Positions 1 through 5,188 of a stretch of 7,041 nt of DNA are shown here, one piece after another (position 1 is the first letter of the stretch; each line of letters opens with the position of its first letter). The position numbers were made by a program, and so were the translations under genes. The stretch is from Planctomycetota bacterium (GTDB lineage: Bacteria > Planctomycetota > Phycisphaerae > WQYP01): assembly GCA_021816165.1 (NCBI GenBank), contig JAKAYZ010000111.1:1-7041 (forward strand), given 5' to 3'. The notes under the pieces are model-generated. The model made no database searches and had not been told where the DNA came from. It was given only the letters and a program-made list of their open reading frames with translations.

Positions 1-35
1 AAAAAAAAAAAAACGCAAGTGAAAAAGCGGAGGAA
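1..35. other. A-rich flank left of the insertion sequence
   Basis: The window opens with a run of 13 A residues (1-13), followed by A-rich sequence with no coding potential that I can support. It is the left flank of the insertion sequence. Joined to the right flank after removing the element and one copy of the target duplication, it would form continuous AT-rich intergenic DNA upstream of the cupin gene. The homopolymer at the very edge could be natural or an assembly-edge effect. Confidence 0.5.
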
Positions 36-43
36 TTCAAAAA
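36..43. repeat. Left target-site duplication (TTCAAAAA)
   Basis: The 8-bp sequence TTCAAAAA directly abuts the left terminal inverted repeat and is repeated exactly at 1610-1617, directly after the right one. This is the signature of a transposition event. An unmutated 8-bp duplication suggests a recent insertion. Confidence 0.9.
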
Positions 44-66
44 GGGCGTGGCAATTTTTTCGGGCG
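44..66 (+). repeat. Left terminal inverted repeat
   Basis: This 23-bp sequence starts GGGCGTGGCAATTTTTT and ends CGGGCG. It is the exact reverse complement of 1587-1609. Beyond the match the two ends differ by a one-base indel (left CGTGG, right CGGTGG), so the similarity runs slightly further. The left end holds two direct copies of GGGCGTGG (44-51 and 62-69), 18 bp apart, which could be paired transposase contacts. Confidence 0.93.
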
Positions 67-70
67 TGGT

Positions 71-1270
71 CTAATTGTTATGTAACATGGCGATTTTCCA
101 GTATTGCGGCCACTGATTGCTCTGTTCCATCGCCTCTAGTGCCATGACCGCCTCGGCGTTGTCCGCATCCCATCGCATGCCCGAGCCGCGCACACGATCT
201 GACAATATGCGACACTGGCTTTCCATCGGGCCACTGCCGATCTGCCAGCCTTTGGCAATGAACTCAGGATATCGAATCATTTGCCGTCGATCCGACACGT
301 GGTTGATCATACGATCCACCTCCTTGCGTTTGTTGCCACGCGTGGTTTTCCGCAAATCCAACAAATCCTCCCATAGTCGTTCGTAGCCTTCATGTTTAGC
401 GCCGTGCAAAACCTTCCCAACCCACTTTTCACCCGGCTGGCCTGTCTCCCCAAATACCAGCTTTTTTGTCTTGTGCAGGTTTTGACCAAGATGGTAAAAA
501 TCCAACCCCACCGCGTTGGTACTCAACCGCTTGTCGAATTGCCGAATGATCCATGGCCCCCCATCCACATTGCCCACCCGCTCCTGAGCCCGATGGAACT
601 CCAGATTCTCCGCGTCACGCCGCATCAGCCGACCCAACGCATCGCAGTCGCCTTTGGTCAGCGACGTATGCCGGTGCTTCATGTCCTCGTTGTAAAACGT
701 GACCGCCTTAACCTCTTTCCATCGTTGATCAGCCCCTTGCTTCCTACGCCCAAGAGGCCGGGCCTTTTTCCCGCGTTTCTGCCGCTTTTCACGCACCTTA
801 CGCAGCCGATTTTGCTTCTCCACCTCCGTTACCAGCGAGACCATGTACGCATCGGCACCCACATAAATACGCTTCACTTCACGACCATCGGGCGTCATCG
901 TCCGGCAATCCTCAAATGTCCAGACCGGCCGGAGTTGCTCCGATGCCGCCATCGCCAAGGCTCGCTTGCCCTCCGCCTCTACCACCTGCCGGAAAAGCTC
1001 CCCGCTCATGCGAATCTGCCCCACCTTCGCCAGAGTTTCGGCCCCTTTATCGAAGCTGCGAGCGTCCGCATTCTGGCGACAGACCAATTCCCGTAGCCCA
1101 AGACTTACCGTCGCTTCCGCCGCATCCAACCATGCATCCGATGGAGAACAACTCCCAATACCCTCGACATGCCACCGGCGACGCTTCATCTCCACTCGAC
1201 CGTTGACCGTGGCGGTACTGCGATTCTCAATGCCTTTATTGCGCAGACGCCTGCCCGTCTTTGCATCCAC
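71..1270 (-). CDS. ISKra4-family DDE transposase, main (catalytic) frame
   Basis: This 399-codon frame holds the catalytic part of the transposase, which cuts and joins the ends of the element. Residues 1-35 (basic, RRLRNKG to KRRRW) resemble the segment before the helical region in ISKra4 proteins. The RNase H-like core has D140 (YVGADAYMVS), D236 (GNVDGGPWI), D258-Y-H and E350 (IGSGPMES), the expected acidic triad contexts. A basic insert (RKVREKRQKRGKKARPLGRRK) lies at about 158-177. The first codon in this frame is GTG 1270, but it has no ribosome binding site and lies inside the upstream frame. The same frame stays open upstream to a TGA at 1304-1306 and reads P-L-F-P-P-V-D-A-K. The natural product is therefore probably made by a +1 shift from the 1236-1499 frame, giving about 475 aa. 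Alternatively a one-base homopolymer change has broken the gene. Confidence 0.9.
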   Translation of the reverse strand: MDAKTGRRLRNKGIENRSTATVNGRVEMKRRRWHVEGIGSCSPSDAWLDAAEATVSLGLRELVCRQNADARSFDKGAETLAKVGQIRMSGELFRQVVEAEGKRALAMAASEQLRPVWTFEDCRTMTPDGREVKRIYVGADAYMVSLVTEVEKQNRLRKVREKRQKRGKKARPLGRRKQGADQRWKEVKAVTFYNEDMKHRHTSLTKGDCDALGRLMRRDAENLEFHRAQERVGNVDGGPWIIRQFDKRLSTNAVGLDFYHLGQNLHKTKKLVFGETGQPGEKWVGKVLHGAKHEGYERLWEDLLDLRKTTRGNKRKEVDRMINHVSDRRQMIRYPEFIAKGWQIGSGPMESQCRILSDRVRGSGMRWDADNAEAVMALEAMEQSNQWPQYWKIAMLHNN

Positions 1271-1499
1271 CGGGGGAAAAAGCGGCTTGCGCCGCGTCCA
1301 TCCTCATCTGCAAGGCCATTTCATATGCCTGGCGGCGATACTCCGCCATCAAGTCGCGAACCTCCATCTCACTGCCATTGATCCACGCCCCATTCGGGGC
1401 CTTATTCACCGCCGCCGCCACCCCACGCAGCATCGCTTCCGTAATCTCTCGCATCCGATCCACATACGCTTCCGGTTTGAGCACTGACACGCTATCCAT
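1236..1499 (-). CDS. ISKra4-family transposase, N-terminal frame
   Basis: This 87-codon frame starts at ATG 1499 with a clear Shine-Dalgarno (AAGGAG, 1508-1513) and overlaps the main transposase frame by 35 nt. Residues 1-70 are predicted mostly helical and charged (YVDRMREITEAMLRG, then EVRDLMAEYRRQAYEMALQM). They would form the N-terminal part of the transposase. The last residues (GGCKDGQASAQ) are probably translated only when no frameshift occurs. A short product could act as a regulator, as in other insertion sequences with split genes, but that is inference. It is best read as the first part of one transposase expressed across two frames. Confidence 0.8.
   Translation of the reverse strand: MDSVSVLKPEAYVDRMREITEAMLRGVAAAVNKAPNGAWINGSEMEVRDLMAEYRRQAYEMALQMRMDAAQAAFSPGGCKDGQASAQ
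1239..1303 (-). other. Candidate +1 frameshift window between transposase frames
   Basis: Both transposase frames are open together only in this stretch: the second frame is closed by a TGA at 1304-1306 and the first by a TAA at 1236-1238. On the minus strand the stretch contains a T5C5 run (1272-1281), read in the first frame as TTT-TCC-CCC. Skipping one base there joins A-A-F-S-P to P-V-D-A-K. The homopolymers could support ribosomal or RNA-polymerase slippage. They are also the kind of site where a sequencing or natural indel would give the same appearance. Confidence 0.5.
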
Positions 1500-1507
1500 A
1501 GCTATTT

Positions 1508-1513
1508 CTCCTT
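1508..1513 (-). promoter_or_regulatory. Ribosome binding site of the transposase N-terminal frame
   Basis: On the minus strand AAGGAG lies 8 nt before ATG 1499. It fixes that start. The main frame's GTG has no comparable signal. Confidence 0.75.
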
Positions 1514-1543
1514 GAGCCTTTCCCTGGCCCGGTTAAAACACCC

Positions 1544-1559
1544 GCGACCTCGCGGTCGC
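1544..1559 (-). other. Hairpin in the transposase leader
   Basis: A perfect 6-bp inverted repeat, GCGACC-TCGC-GGTCGC, lies inside the insertion sequence between its right end and the transposase start. It would form a stable hairpin in the transposase mRNA leader or in read-through RNA entering the element. Leader hairpins that limit read-through expression are known in several insertion sequences. That role is inferred here, as is the alternative that it is an operator. No U-run follows, so it is not a terminator. Confidence 0.45.
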
Positions 1560-1586
1560 CATGCACCTATCTTAACTCAATGCCAC

Positions 1587-1609
1587 CGCCCGAAAAAATT
1601 GCCACGCCC
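1587..1609 (-). repeat. Right terminal inverted repeat
   Basis: This is the exact 23-bp reverse complement of 44-66, ending GCCACGCCC directly before the duplicated target. It is the transposase-promoter-proximal end of the element. Confidence 0.93.
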
Positions 1610-1628
1610 TTCAAAAATTCAGCAGAAT
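1599..1628 (+). promoter_or_regulatory. Possible outward hybrid promoter at the IS right end
   Basis: TTGCCA (1599-1604, five of six matches to the sigma70 -35) lies inside the right terminal repeat. CAGAAT (1623-1628, four of six for the -10) lies in the flanking DNA after an 18-bp spacer. The pair exists only because the element inserted here, and it points toward the cupin gene about 200 bp downstream. The -10 is weak. The equivalent -35 at the left end has no partner -10. Confidence 0.3.
1610..1617. repeat. Right target-site duplication (TTCAAAAA)
   Basis: Exact copy of 36-43, directly outside the right terminal repeat. The reconstructed target reads GAATTCAAAAATTC, itself an imperfect palindrome with 5-bp arms. 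Confidence 0.9.
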
Positions 1629-1669
1629 TAACCAGACCTTAACATTCCCCTGCGGTGAAAAAGACGACT

Positions 1670-1698
1670 TTGCACCGCGCGGGACGCGCGAATAATAT
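1670..1698 (+). promoter_or_regulatory. Possible native promoter of the cupin gene
   Basis: TTGCAC (1670-1675) and TAATAT (1693-1698) are exactly 17 bp apart. Each is only a partial sigma70 match (three and four of six). Most of the spacer is a 5-bp inverted repeat, CGCGC-GGGAC-GCGCG (1676-1690), placed where a repressor could bind. Both the promoter and the operator reading are weak. The transcript would start near 1705 and carry the hairpin at 1714-1751. Confidence 0.28.
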
Positions 1699-1713
1699 CA
1701 ACATATTTTCATT

Positions 1714-1751
1714 AGATTAAAGCCCGCCGGGACAAGCCCGGCGGCTAATCT
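1714..1751 (+). other. Strong hairpin in the cupin leader
   Basis: A perfect 8-bp G+C stem, CCGCCGGG (1724-1731) with CCCGGCGG (1737-1744) around a 5-nt loop, is extended by outer arms AGATTA (1714-1719) and TAATCT (1746-1751). No T-run follows on either strand, so it is a poor intrinsic terminator. It may be a dispersed palindromic (REP-like) element, a leader RNA structure or a protein site. A genome-wide copy count would decide. Confidence 0.5.
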
Positions 1752-1831
1752 GGTTTCCCGGTGCGGCACGATTATGAATTGCTGTGAAAGTAGTGTACAT
1801 TCCAAAATATACAAGTGTTGTCGCCTTTTTC

Positions 1832-1837
1832 AGGAGA
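1832..1837 (+). promoter_or_regulatory. Ribosome binding site fixing a TTG start
   Basis: AGGAGA ends 6 nt before TTG 1844. It is the only good Shine-Dalgarno near the gene. The in-frame GTG at 1784 has none, and it would add 20 residues that do not belong to the cupin family. The ATG at 1839 is out of frame. Confidence 0.75.
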
Positions 1838-1843
1838 TATGCA

Positions 1844-2263
1844 TTGGATATTAAACGCTGTGGTTCGCAGCCATCGACCCAAGCTTCTGCCGAGTGGTTT
1901 ACGGGAAGCGTGCGGGTGGACCCGCTGCTATCGGCTCCGGAGCCGGCCCGCGTATGGGGTGCAAGCGTAACATTTGAACCCGGCGCGCGAACCGCTTGGC
2001 ATACGCATCCGCTCGGACAGACCCTGATCGTCACCGCTGGCTGCGGCTGGGTGCAGAATTGGGGCGGTGAGCGCACCACCATTCGGCCCGGCGATGTGGT
2101 GTGGTTTGCGCCCGGCGAAAAGCATTGGCATGGTGCCACCACCAATACGGCCATGACGCATATCGCCATTCAAGAACAGCTAAATGGAAAGGTTGTAGAC
2201 TGGCTGGAAAAGGTAAGCGACGATCAATATTCCGGTTCATCCGCGGGCACCGGGAAACATTAA
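1844..2263 (+). CDS. Cupin protein, hydroxynitrile lyase-like (GtHNL type)
   Basis: This is a small single-domain cupin of 139 aa, translated from TTG. The metal-binding motif is intact: H53, H55 and Q59 (WHTHPLGQT) and H94 (GEKHWHG), with the cupin G/P turns ([18 protein letters not shown]). From memory it resembles, nearly residue for residue, the manganese-dependent cupin hydroxynitrile lyase of Granulicella tundricola. Numbering from TTG puts the ligands and active-site A40, V42 and Q110 at the positions known for that enzyme, which also supports the start. Characterised relatives convert aldehydes plus HCN to (R)-cyanohydrins in vitro; their native role is unclear. The last ten residues (GSSAGTGKH end) are a short flexible tail. 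No signal peptide, so it is probably cytosolic. It is convergent with bioF, 32 bp apart, and no convincing terminator lies between them. The family call is firm; physiological function is unknown. Confidence 0.87.
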   Translation: MDIKRCGSQPSTQASAEWFTGSVRVDPLLSAPEPARVWGASVTFEPGARTAWHTHPLGQTLIVTAGCGWVQNWGGERTTIRPGDVVWFAPGEKHWHGATTNTAMTHIAIQEQLNGKVVDWLEKVSDDQYSGSSAGTGKH

Positions 2264-2295
2264 TTGAGTTTTCCGGCGGACCGGCCCCTGTGGGT

Positions 2296-3540
2296 TCAAT
2301 AACAAGTGTTGATATCATGGGATTGGCGCAGCGCTTTCATGGCGGCAACCAGGCGTGCCATGTGTTCGTCGGTGTGGCTGGCCATCAGGCTGATGCGAAG
2401 CCGGGCCGTTTGAGGCTTGACGGTTGGGGGGCGGATGGCGGGTACCCAGATGCCCATTTCGGCTAATTTCCGGGATGCCGCCAGCGCGGCTTGAGACGAT
2501 CCAAGAATGACCGGAATGATGGGCGTGGTGGATTGCCCGCAATGGTAGCCCAGTTGTTGGAGTTCCTTTCGGAGCTGGTCTGCCAGAGTGCAGACGCGAT
2601 TGCGCCGCCATGGCTCGGAAAGGCTGATGTCCAAGGCGGTTTGGGCGGCAGTGATGCAAACGGTCGGTAGTGCAGTGGTGTAAATTAAGTTGCGCCCGCG
2701 ATTGATAAGGGAATCAATGGCGGCCTGCGGACCGGCGATAAAGCCACCGACGGACCCGAATGCTTTGGAGAGCGTGCCGATGGAAAGCGCAATGCCGGCC
2801 TGGGCGTTCTGCAGTGCGGCTACGCCCGCCCCATCCGGCCCAAGCACACCGGTGGCGTGGGCTTCATCAATAATCAGCAGCGCGTTATGGTGATGGGCCA
2901 GCGATGAGAGTTGCGGCAGATTGCATATGTCGCCATCCATTGAAAAAACAGTATCGGTAACAATCCAGCAGCGGCGATTGACGGCAGACTGGCCCGGACG
3001 GGTGCTTTTTTCATCGGTACGCCGCAGCCGCGCTTCCAGGCGGGCATAATCGAGATGTGGAAAGGAGTGATGATCGGCACCGGATGCGGCGGCGGCGTCG
3101 AGCAGGCTGGCATGATTGAGTTTGTCGGAAAAGACCGCATCGGCCGGAGCAGCAAAAGTTTTAAGGGCGGCGAGATTGGCGGCATATCCTGACGAAAATA
3201 TGGCGGCGGCGGGCTGCTTTTTAAGTCGAGCCAAACTGGCTTCCAATTGGGCATGCGGAGTGGTGTTGCCGGCCACAAGACGGGAGGTGCCCGCACCAAA
3301 CCCCCATTGATCCAGGGCGGTGCGGGCGGCATCGATGACGCGCGGGTCAGCGGCCAGCCCGAGATAATTATTGGTACAGAACTGCAGATATGATTGGCCG
3401 CGGATTACCATCTCCGGACAGCACCGTGATGCAACATCCGGAAGGGTACGCCAGTTGTGGTCGCGTTTGCGGGCTTGCAGGTCGGCCTGCAAGTCATCCA
3501 GCCAAAGTTGCATCGCATCAGATATGGCAGGATCGGGCAT
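2296..3540 (-). CDS. bioF: 8-amino-7-oxononanoate synthase (biotin synthesis)
   Basis: This PLP enzyme condenses pimeloyl-ACP (or -CoA) with L-alanine to 8-amino-7-oxononanoate, the first step of biotin ring assembly. It has 414 aa, slightly longer than the usual 380-390. The alpha-oxoamine synthase landmarks are all present: NNYLG (57-61), FGAGTSRLVAGN (81-92), FSSGYAAN (115-122), N142-H143 near the cofactor, DTVFSMDGD (196-204), D225-E-A-H228 contacting the PLP ring, and the Schiff-base lysine K259 in TLSKAFGSVGG. The GTSRLVAGN stretch favours BioF over glycine C-acetyltransferase (Kbl), which has a different sequence there. The extra length is mainly a loop near 173-190 (RRTDEKSTRPGQSAVNRR). 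The start lies 3 nt after the HU stop (TGA-TCT-ATG) with no strong Shine-Dalgarno, so translation is probably coupled. No other bio gene is in the window. Confidence 0.9.
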   Translation of the reverse strand: MPDPAISDAMQLWLDDLQADLQARKRDHNWRTLPDVASRCCPEMVIRGQSYLQFCTNNYLGLAADPRVIDAARTALDQWGFGAGTSRLVAGNTTPHAQLEASLARLKKQPAAAIFSSGYAANLAALKTFAAPADAVFSDKLNHASLLDAAAASGADHHSFPHLDYARLEARLRRTDEKSTRPGQSAVNRRCWIVTDTVFSMDGDICNLPQLSSLAHHHNALLIIDEAHATGVLGPDGAGVAALQNAQAGIALSIGTLSKAFGSVGGFIAGPQAAIDSLINRGRNLIYTTALPTVCITAAQTALDISLSEPWRRNRVCTLADQLRKELQQLGYHCGQSTTPIIPVILGSSQAALAASRKLAEMGIWVPAIRPPTVKPQTARLRISLMASHTDEHMARLVAAMKALRQSHDINTCY

Positions 3541-3543
3541 AGA

Positions 3544-3942
3544 TCAGGTATTGCCGGTCGGGGGCTGGCTCTCATCCGAGCGTGGTTCCCCCTGTGGGGA
3601 AGGATGCGAGGATGCCGAGGGTGAACTGTTTTCGGCTGATGGTTGAGAACGCTTTTCCGCGGCGGCCAGACGTTGTTTGAACATGCGTCCGGGTTTAAAC
3701 CGCACACGGCGGCGGGCGGGCACCATGACCGGTTCAAGTGTGGCGGGGTTTTGCCCCACGCGGGGTGCACGATGGCGGGCTTCAAATACACCGAAGTCAC
3801 GAAACTCAAGCCGATTGCCCGCTTCAAGTTCGCGGATGATTTCATCGAGAAATGCTTGCACGGTGCGCCGTACAACAAGCCGACTCGTCTTATTGCGAGT
3901 GGCAATCCGATCCACCAGTTCCTTTTTTGTCACGGTCGCCAT
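3544..3942 (-). CDS. HU/IHF-family DNA-binding protein with disordered C-terminal tail
   Basis: A nucleoid protein that bends DNA as a dimer. Residues 1-93 form a complete HU/IHF domain: helical dimerisation part (TKKELVDRIATRNKTS, then VQAFLDEIIRELEAG), the LEFRDFGVFEARHRAPRVG strand region, the arm with the N65-P66-A-T intercalation motif, and the closing RRRVRFKPGRMFKQRL. The position before NP is Q rather than the more usual R. Residues 94-132 are a low-complexity tail rich in Ser, Pro, Gln and Glu, absent from standard HU (about 90 aa). It is unlike the Lys/Ala-rich basic tails of some actinobacterial HU proteins. Start ATG 3942 follows AAAGG at moderate spacing. A strong promoter lies about 80 bp upstream. 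bioF follows after 3 nt. Whether it is HU-like or IHF-like cannot be settled here, so no symbol is given. Confidence 0.9.
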   Translation of the reverse strand: MATVTKKELVDRIATRNKTSRLVVRRTVQAFLDEIIRELEAGNRLEFRDFGVFEARHRAPRVGQNPATLEPVMVPARRRVRFKPGRMFKQRLAAAEKRSQPSAENSSPSASSHPSPQGEPRSDESQPPTGNT

Positions 3943-4022
3943 GGTTCGCCTTTCTCTCTATGCAAACACCCACCGTATCCAGTCTCCAGCGCCGACATAT
4001 GCAAAATTGACCACAGCGCGGC

Positions 4023-4051
4023 ATTATGCGGCGGCTTAAATCAAGCGTCAA
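4023..4051 (-). promoter_or_regulatory. Sigma70-like promoter of the HU-bioF unit
   Basis: On the minus strand TTGACG (4046-4051) and CATAAT (4023-4028) are separated by exactly 17 bp, and each matches five of six consensus positions. Transcription would start near 4016, giving a leader of about 74 nt before ATG 3942. This is the best promoter in the window and argues that HU-bioF is transcribed separately from hisD-lpxI. Confidence 0.6.
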
Positions 4052-4128
4052 GGCGGCGTTGTCTGCAAAGTGCGCACCAAATTGCATAACGGCATCAGCG
4101 ACGATGAAATAATTGGCGGGATACCAAT

Positions 4129-4308
4129 CTACGCGGTTGCGGGAACGCCAAACCGAGTGCCGAGCGCGGGCAGCAAACGCGCCGTCGAGCGGGTTGTCAT
4201 CTCATCGAAAAAAATAGGTCTGCATGCGGTGCCGCCCATGGAAGTGGCCCCTGCCGCAATAAAATTCAACAATATCGCGATTGTGAATTTATCGCTCCTG
4301 CCGGCCAT
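4129..4308 (-). CDS. Possible small ORF (59 aa) abutting lpxI
   Basis: ATG 4308 follows the lpxI stop with no gap (TAA-ATG), and the frame runs 59 codons to a TAG at 4129-4131. The product begins MAGRSDKF, has a hydrophobic stretch at about 8-21 (FTIAILLNFIAAGA) that could be a weak membrane segment or signal, and ends in a basic/hydrophobic part (TTRSTARLLPALGTRFG). I recognise no family. The junction suggests translational coupling by stop-start reinitiation. An open frame of this length can occur by chance in G+C-rich DNA, and no terminator follows before the HU promoter. Treat it as a candidate only. Confidence 0.3.
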   Translation of the reverse strand: MAGRSDKFTIAILLNFIAAGATSMGGTACRPIFFDEMTTRSTARLLPALGTRFGVPATA

Positions 4309-5187
4309 TTACTTGCGGCCCAGCACCGCGATGCCGGCGTCATCGGCCATTTGCAGCAGGCGTGGCTTTTCCAGCATGATGGTGCGATCGGCTTCAAGCA
4401 CGAGGGCTGCGGCCCGGCACCGTATTAAATTTTCCATGGTCTGCGGCCCGACTGTGGGTACATCAAATCGAATATCCTGATTGGGGTTACTGGCTTTAAG
4501 TAGCACCCATCCACCGCGTTTGCAAAGGGCGGCCGCCCGCTCAATAAGCGCATCGGTGCCCTCCATCGCCTCAACTGCAATCACCTCACGGTCCTTAACC
4601 GCCAGGCTTTGGCCTACCAGAAGCCGATTGATATCACGCAGAAGCGGCCAGCCGAAGTCGACATCCGCGATAATATCCGCGCGGGGGCGAGCCTTGGTCA
4701 TGAGTCCGTCGGCTGCCAGGTCTTGTGGGATGTAAGGCCGAGCGTCCAAAAGTGTGATACCTCCTGAAGCCAGTTCGTCCGCTACCGCCATAAGCAGGCG
4801 GGCGCTGCGTTTATCATGGCGAACGCGCCAAAACCAAACTCGCGCGGTGCGCCAATCGGGAATATATCGCAACATGTGGTATTTCTGATACATGTTGGCT
4901 TTGGCGACTCGTCCTACCATGACAGCTTTGGATACGCCATGGCTGCGGAAAACCCGAATCCATTGATTGATGCGCAACAAGCCGACGCGTTTGAAGTACT
5001 GGCACCGGGCCTGAAGTAAATCCTCCTCGCTCTGGCCCCATAGCGCCGCACAAATGACGGGATGCTGCCGGGCAAGTAAGCCATCGGCCACAGAGACCGG
5101 CAATCGGCCTTGGCCGGCAATGAGGCCGATTGGTTCGCCGGGTGAGGGGTCCGGCGCGCATGTTGTTGGGGCCAATGGCGGCGACAT
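4309..5187 (-). CDS. lpxI: UDP-2,3-diacylglucosamine hydrolase LpxI (lipid A synthesis)
   Basis: LpxI cleaves UDP-2,3-diacylglucosamine to lipid X and UMP in lipid A synthesis, replacing LpxH in many bacteria. It acts at the cytoplasmic side of the inner membrane. The 292-aa product has the usual length and family landmarks: the N-terminal IGLIAGQGRLPVSVADG (20-36), VMVGRVAKANMY (89-100), the DxDFGWPLLRDI region (175-186), VIAVEAMEGTDALIERA (202-218) and the C-terminal KASNPNQDIRFDVPTVGPQT (231-250). The latter carries the conserved Asp of the FD(V/L)P motif (D242), corresponding to the Asp reported as catalytically important in the Caulobacter enzyme. An in-frame ATG exists at 5307 inside hisD, but ATG 5187 matches the family N-terminus and has GGAG about 10 nt upstream. 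It begins 1 nt after the hisD stop (TAATATG), so the two are co-transcribed and probably coupled. Its presence implies a lipid A outer membrane. Confidence 0.92.
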   Translation of the reverse strand: MSPPLAPTTCAPDPSPGEPIGLIAGQGRLPVSVADGLLARQHPVICAALWGQSEEDLLQARCQYFKRVGLLRINQWIRVFRSHGVSKAVMVGRVAKANMYQKYHMLRYIPDWRTARVWFWRVRHDKRSARLLMAVADELASGGITLLDARPYIPQDLAADGLMTKARPRADIIADVDFGWPLLRDINRLLVGQSLAVKDREVIAVEAMEGTDALIERAAALCKRGGWVLLKASNPNQDIRFDVPTVGPQTMENLIRCRAAALVLEADRTIMLEKPRLLQMADDAGIAVLGRK

Positions 5188-5188
5188 A

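Larger units (their letters stand above)
44..1609 (-). mobile_element. Complete ISKra4-family insertion sequence
   Basis: A 1566-bp element is bounded by 23-bp perfect inverted repeats (44-66 and 1587-1609) and an 8-bp direct target duplication (36-43 and 1610-1617). It carries two overlapping transposase frames on the minus strand, so the promoter end of the element is the right end. The stop codon of the second frame lies only a few bases inside the left repeat, which is typical of compact insertion sequences. The transposase has the acidic-residue contexts of the ISKra4 family (GADAY, NVDGGPW, GSGPMES). The ends begin GGGCGTGG. Which ISKra4 subgroup it belongs to cannot be settled without ISfinder. 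Both ends and all catalytic residues are intact, so it may be active if frameshifting occurs. Confidence 0.93.

Noticed and set aside
392..1096. Long plus-strand open frame (234 codons) opposite the transposase
   Set aside because: It is antisense to a clear DDE transposase, has Pro/His/Leu-rich composition typical of a complementary-strand shadow, and shows no domain.
1784..1843. Upstream GTG start for the cupin (20 extra residues)
   Set aside because: There is no ribosome binding site at GTG 1784, while AGGAGA precedes TTG 1844, and the family N-terminus begins at M-D/E-I-K-R.
2264..2295. Shared bidirectional terminator between the cupin and bioF
   Set aside because: Only a 4-bp CCGG-CGGA-CCGG repeat is present and no proper T-run flanks it in the right orientation. 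Evidence is insufficient.
4112..4128. Inverted repeat ATTGG/CCAAT after the small ORF as a terminator
   Set aside because: The 5-bp stem is weak and the following sequence is not a convincing T-run.
4814..5161. Other open frames overlapping lpxI and hisD on both strands
   Set aside because: They overlap well-supported genes in other frames, have no plausible ribosome binding sites and show Arg/Pro/Ser-rich shadow composition.
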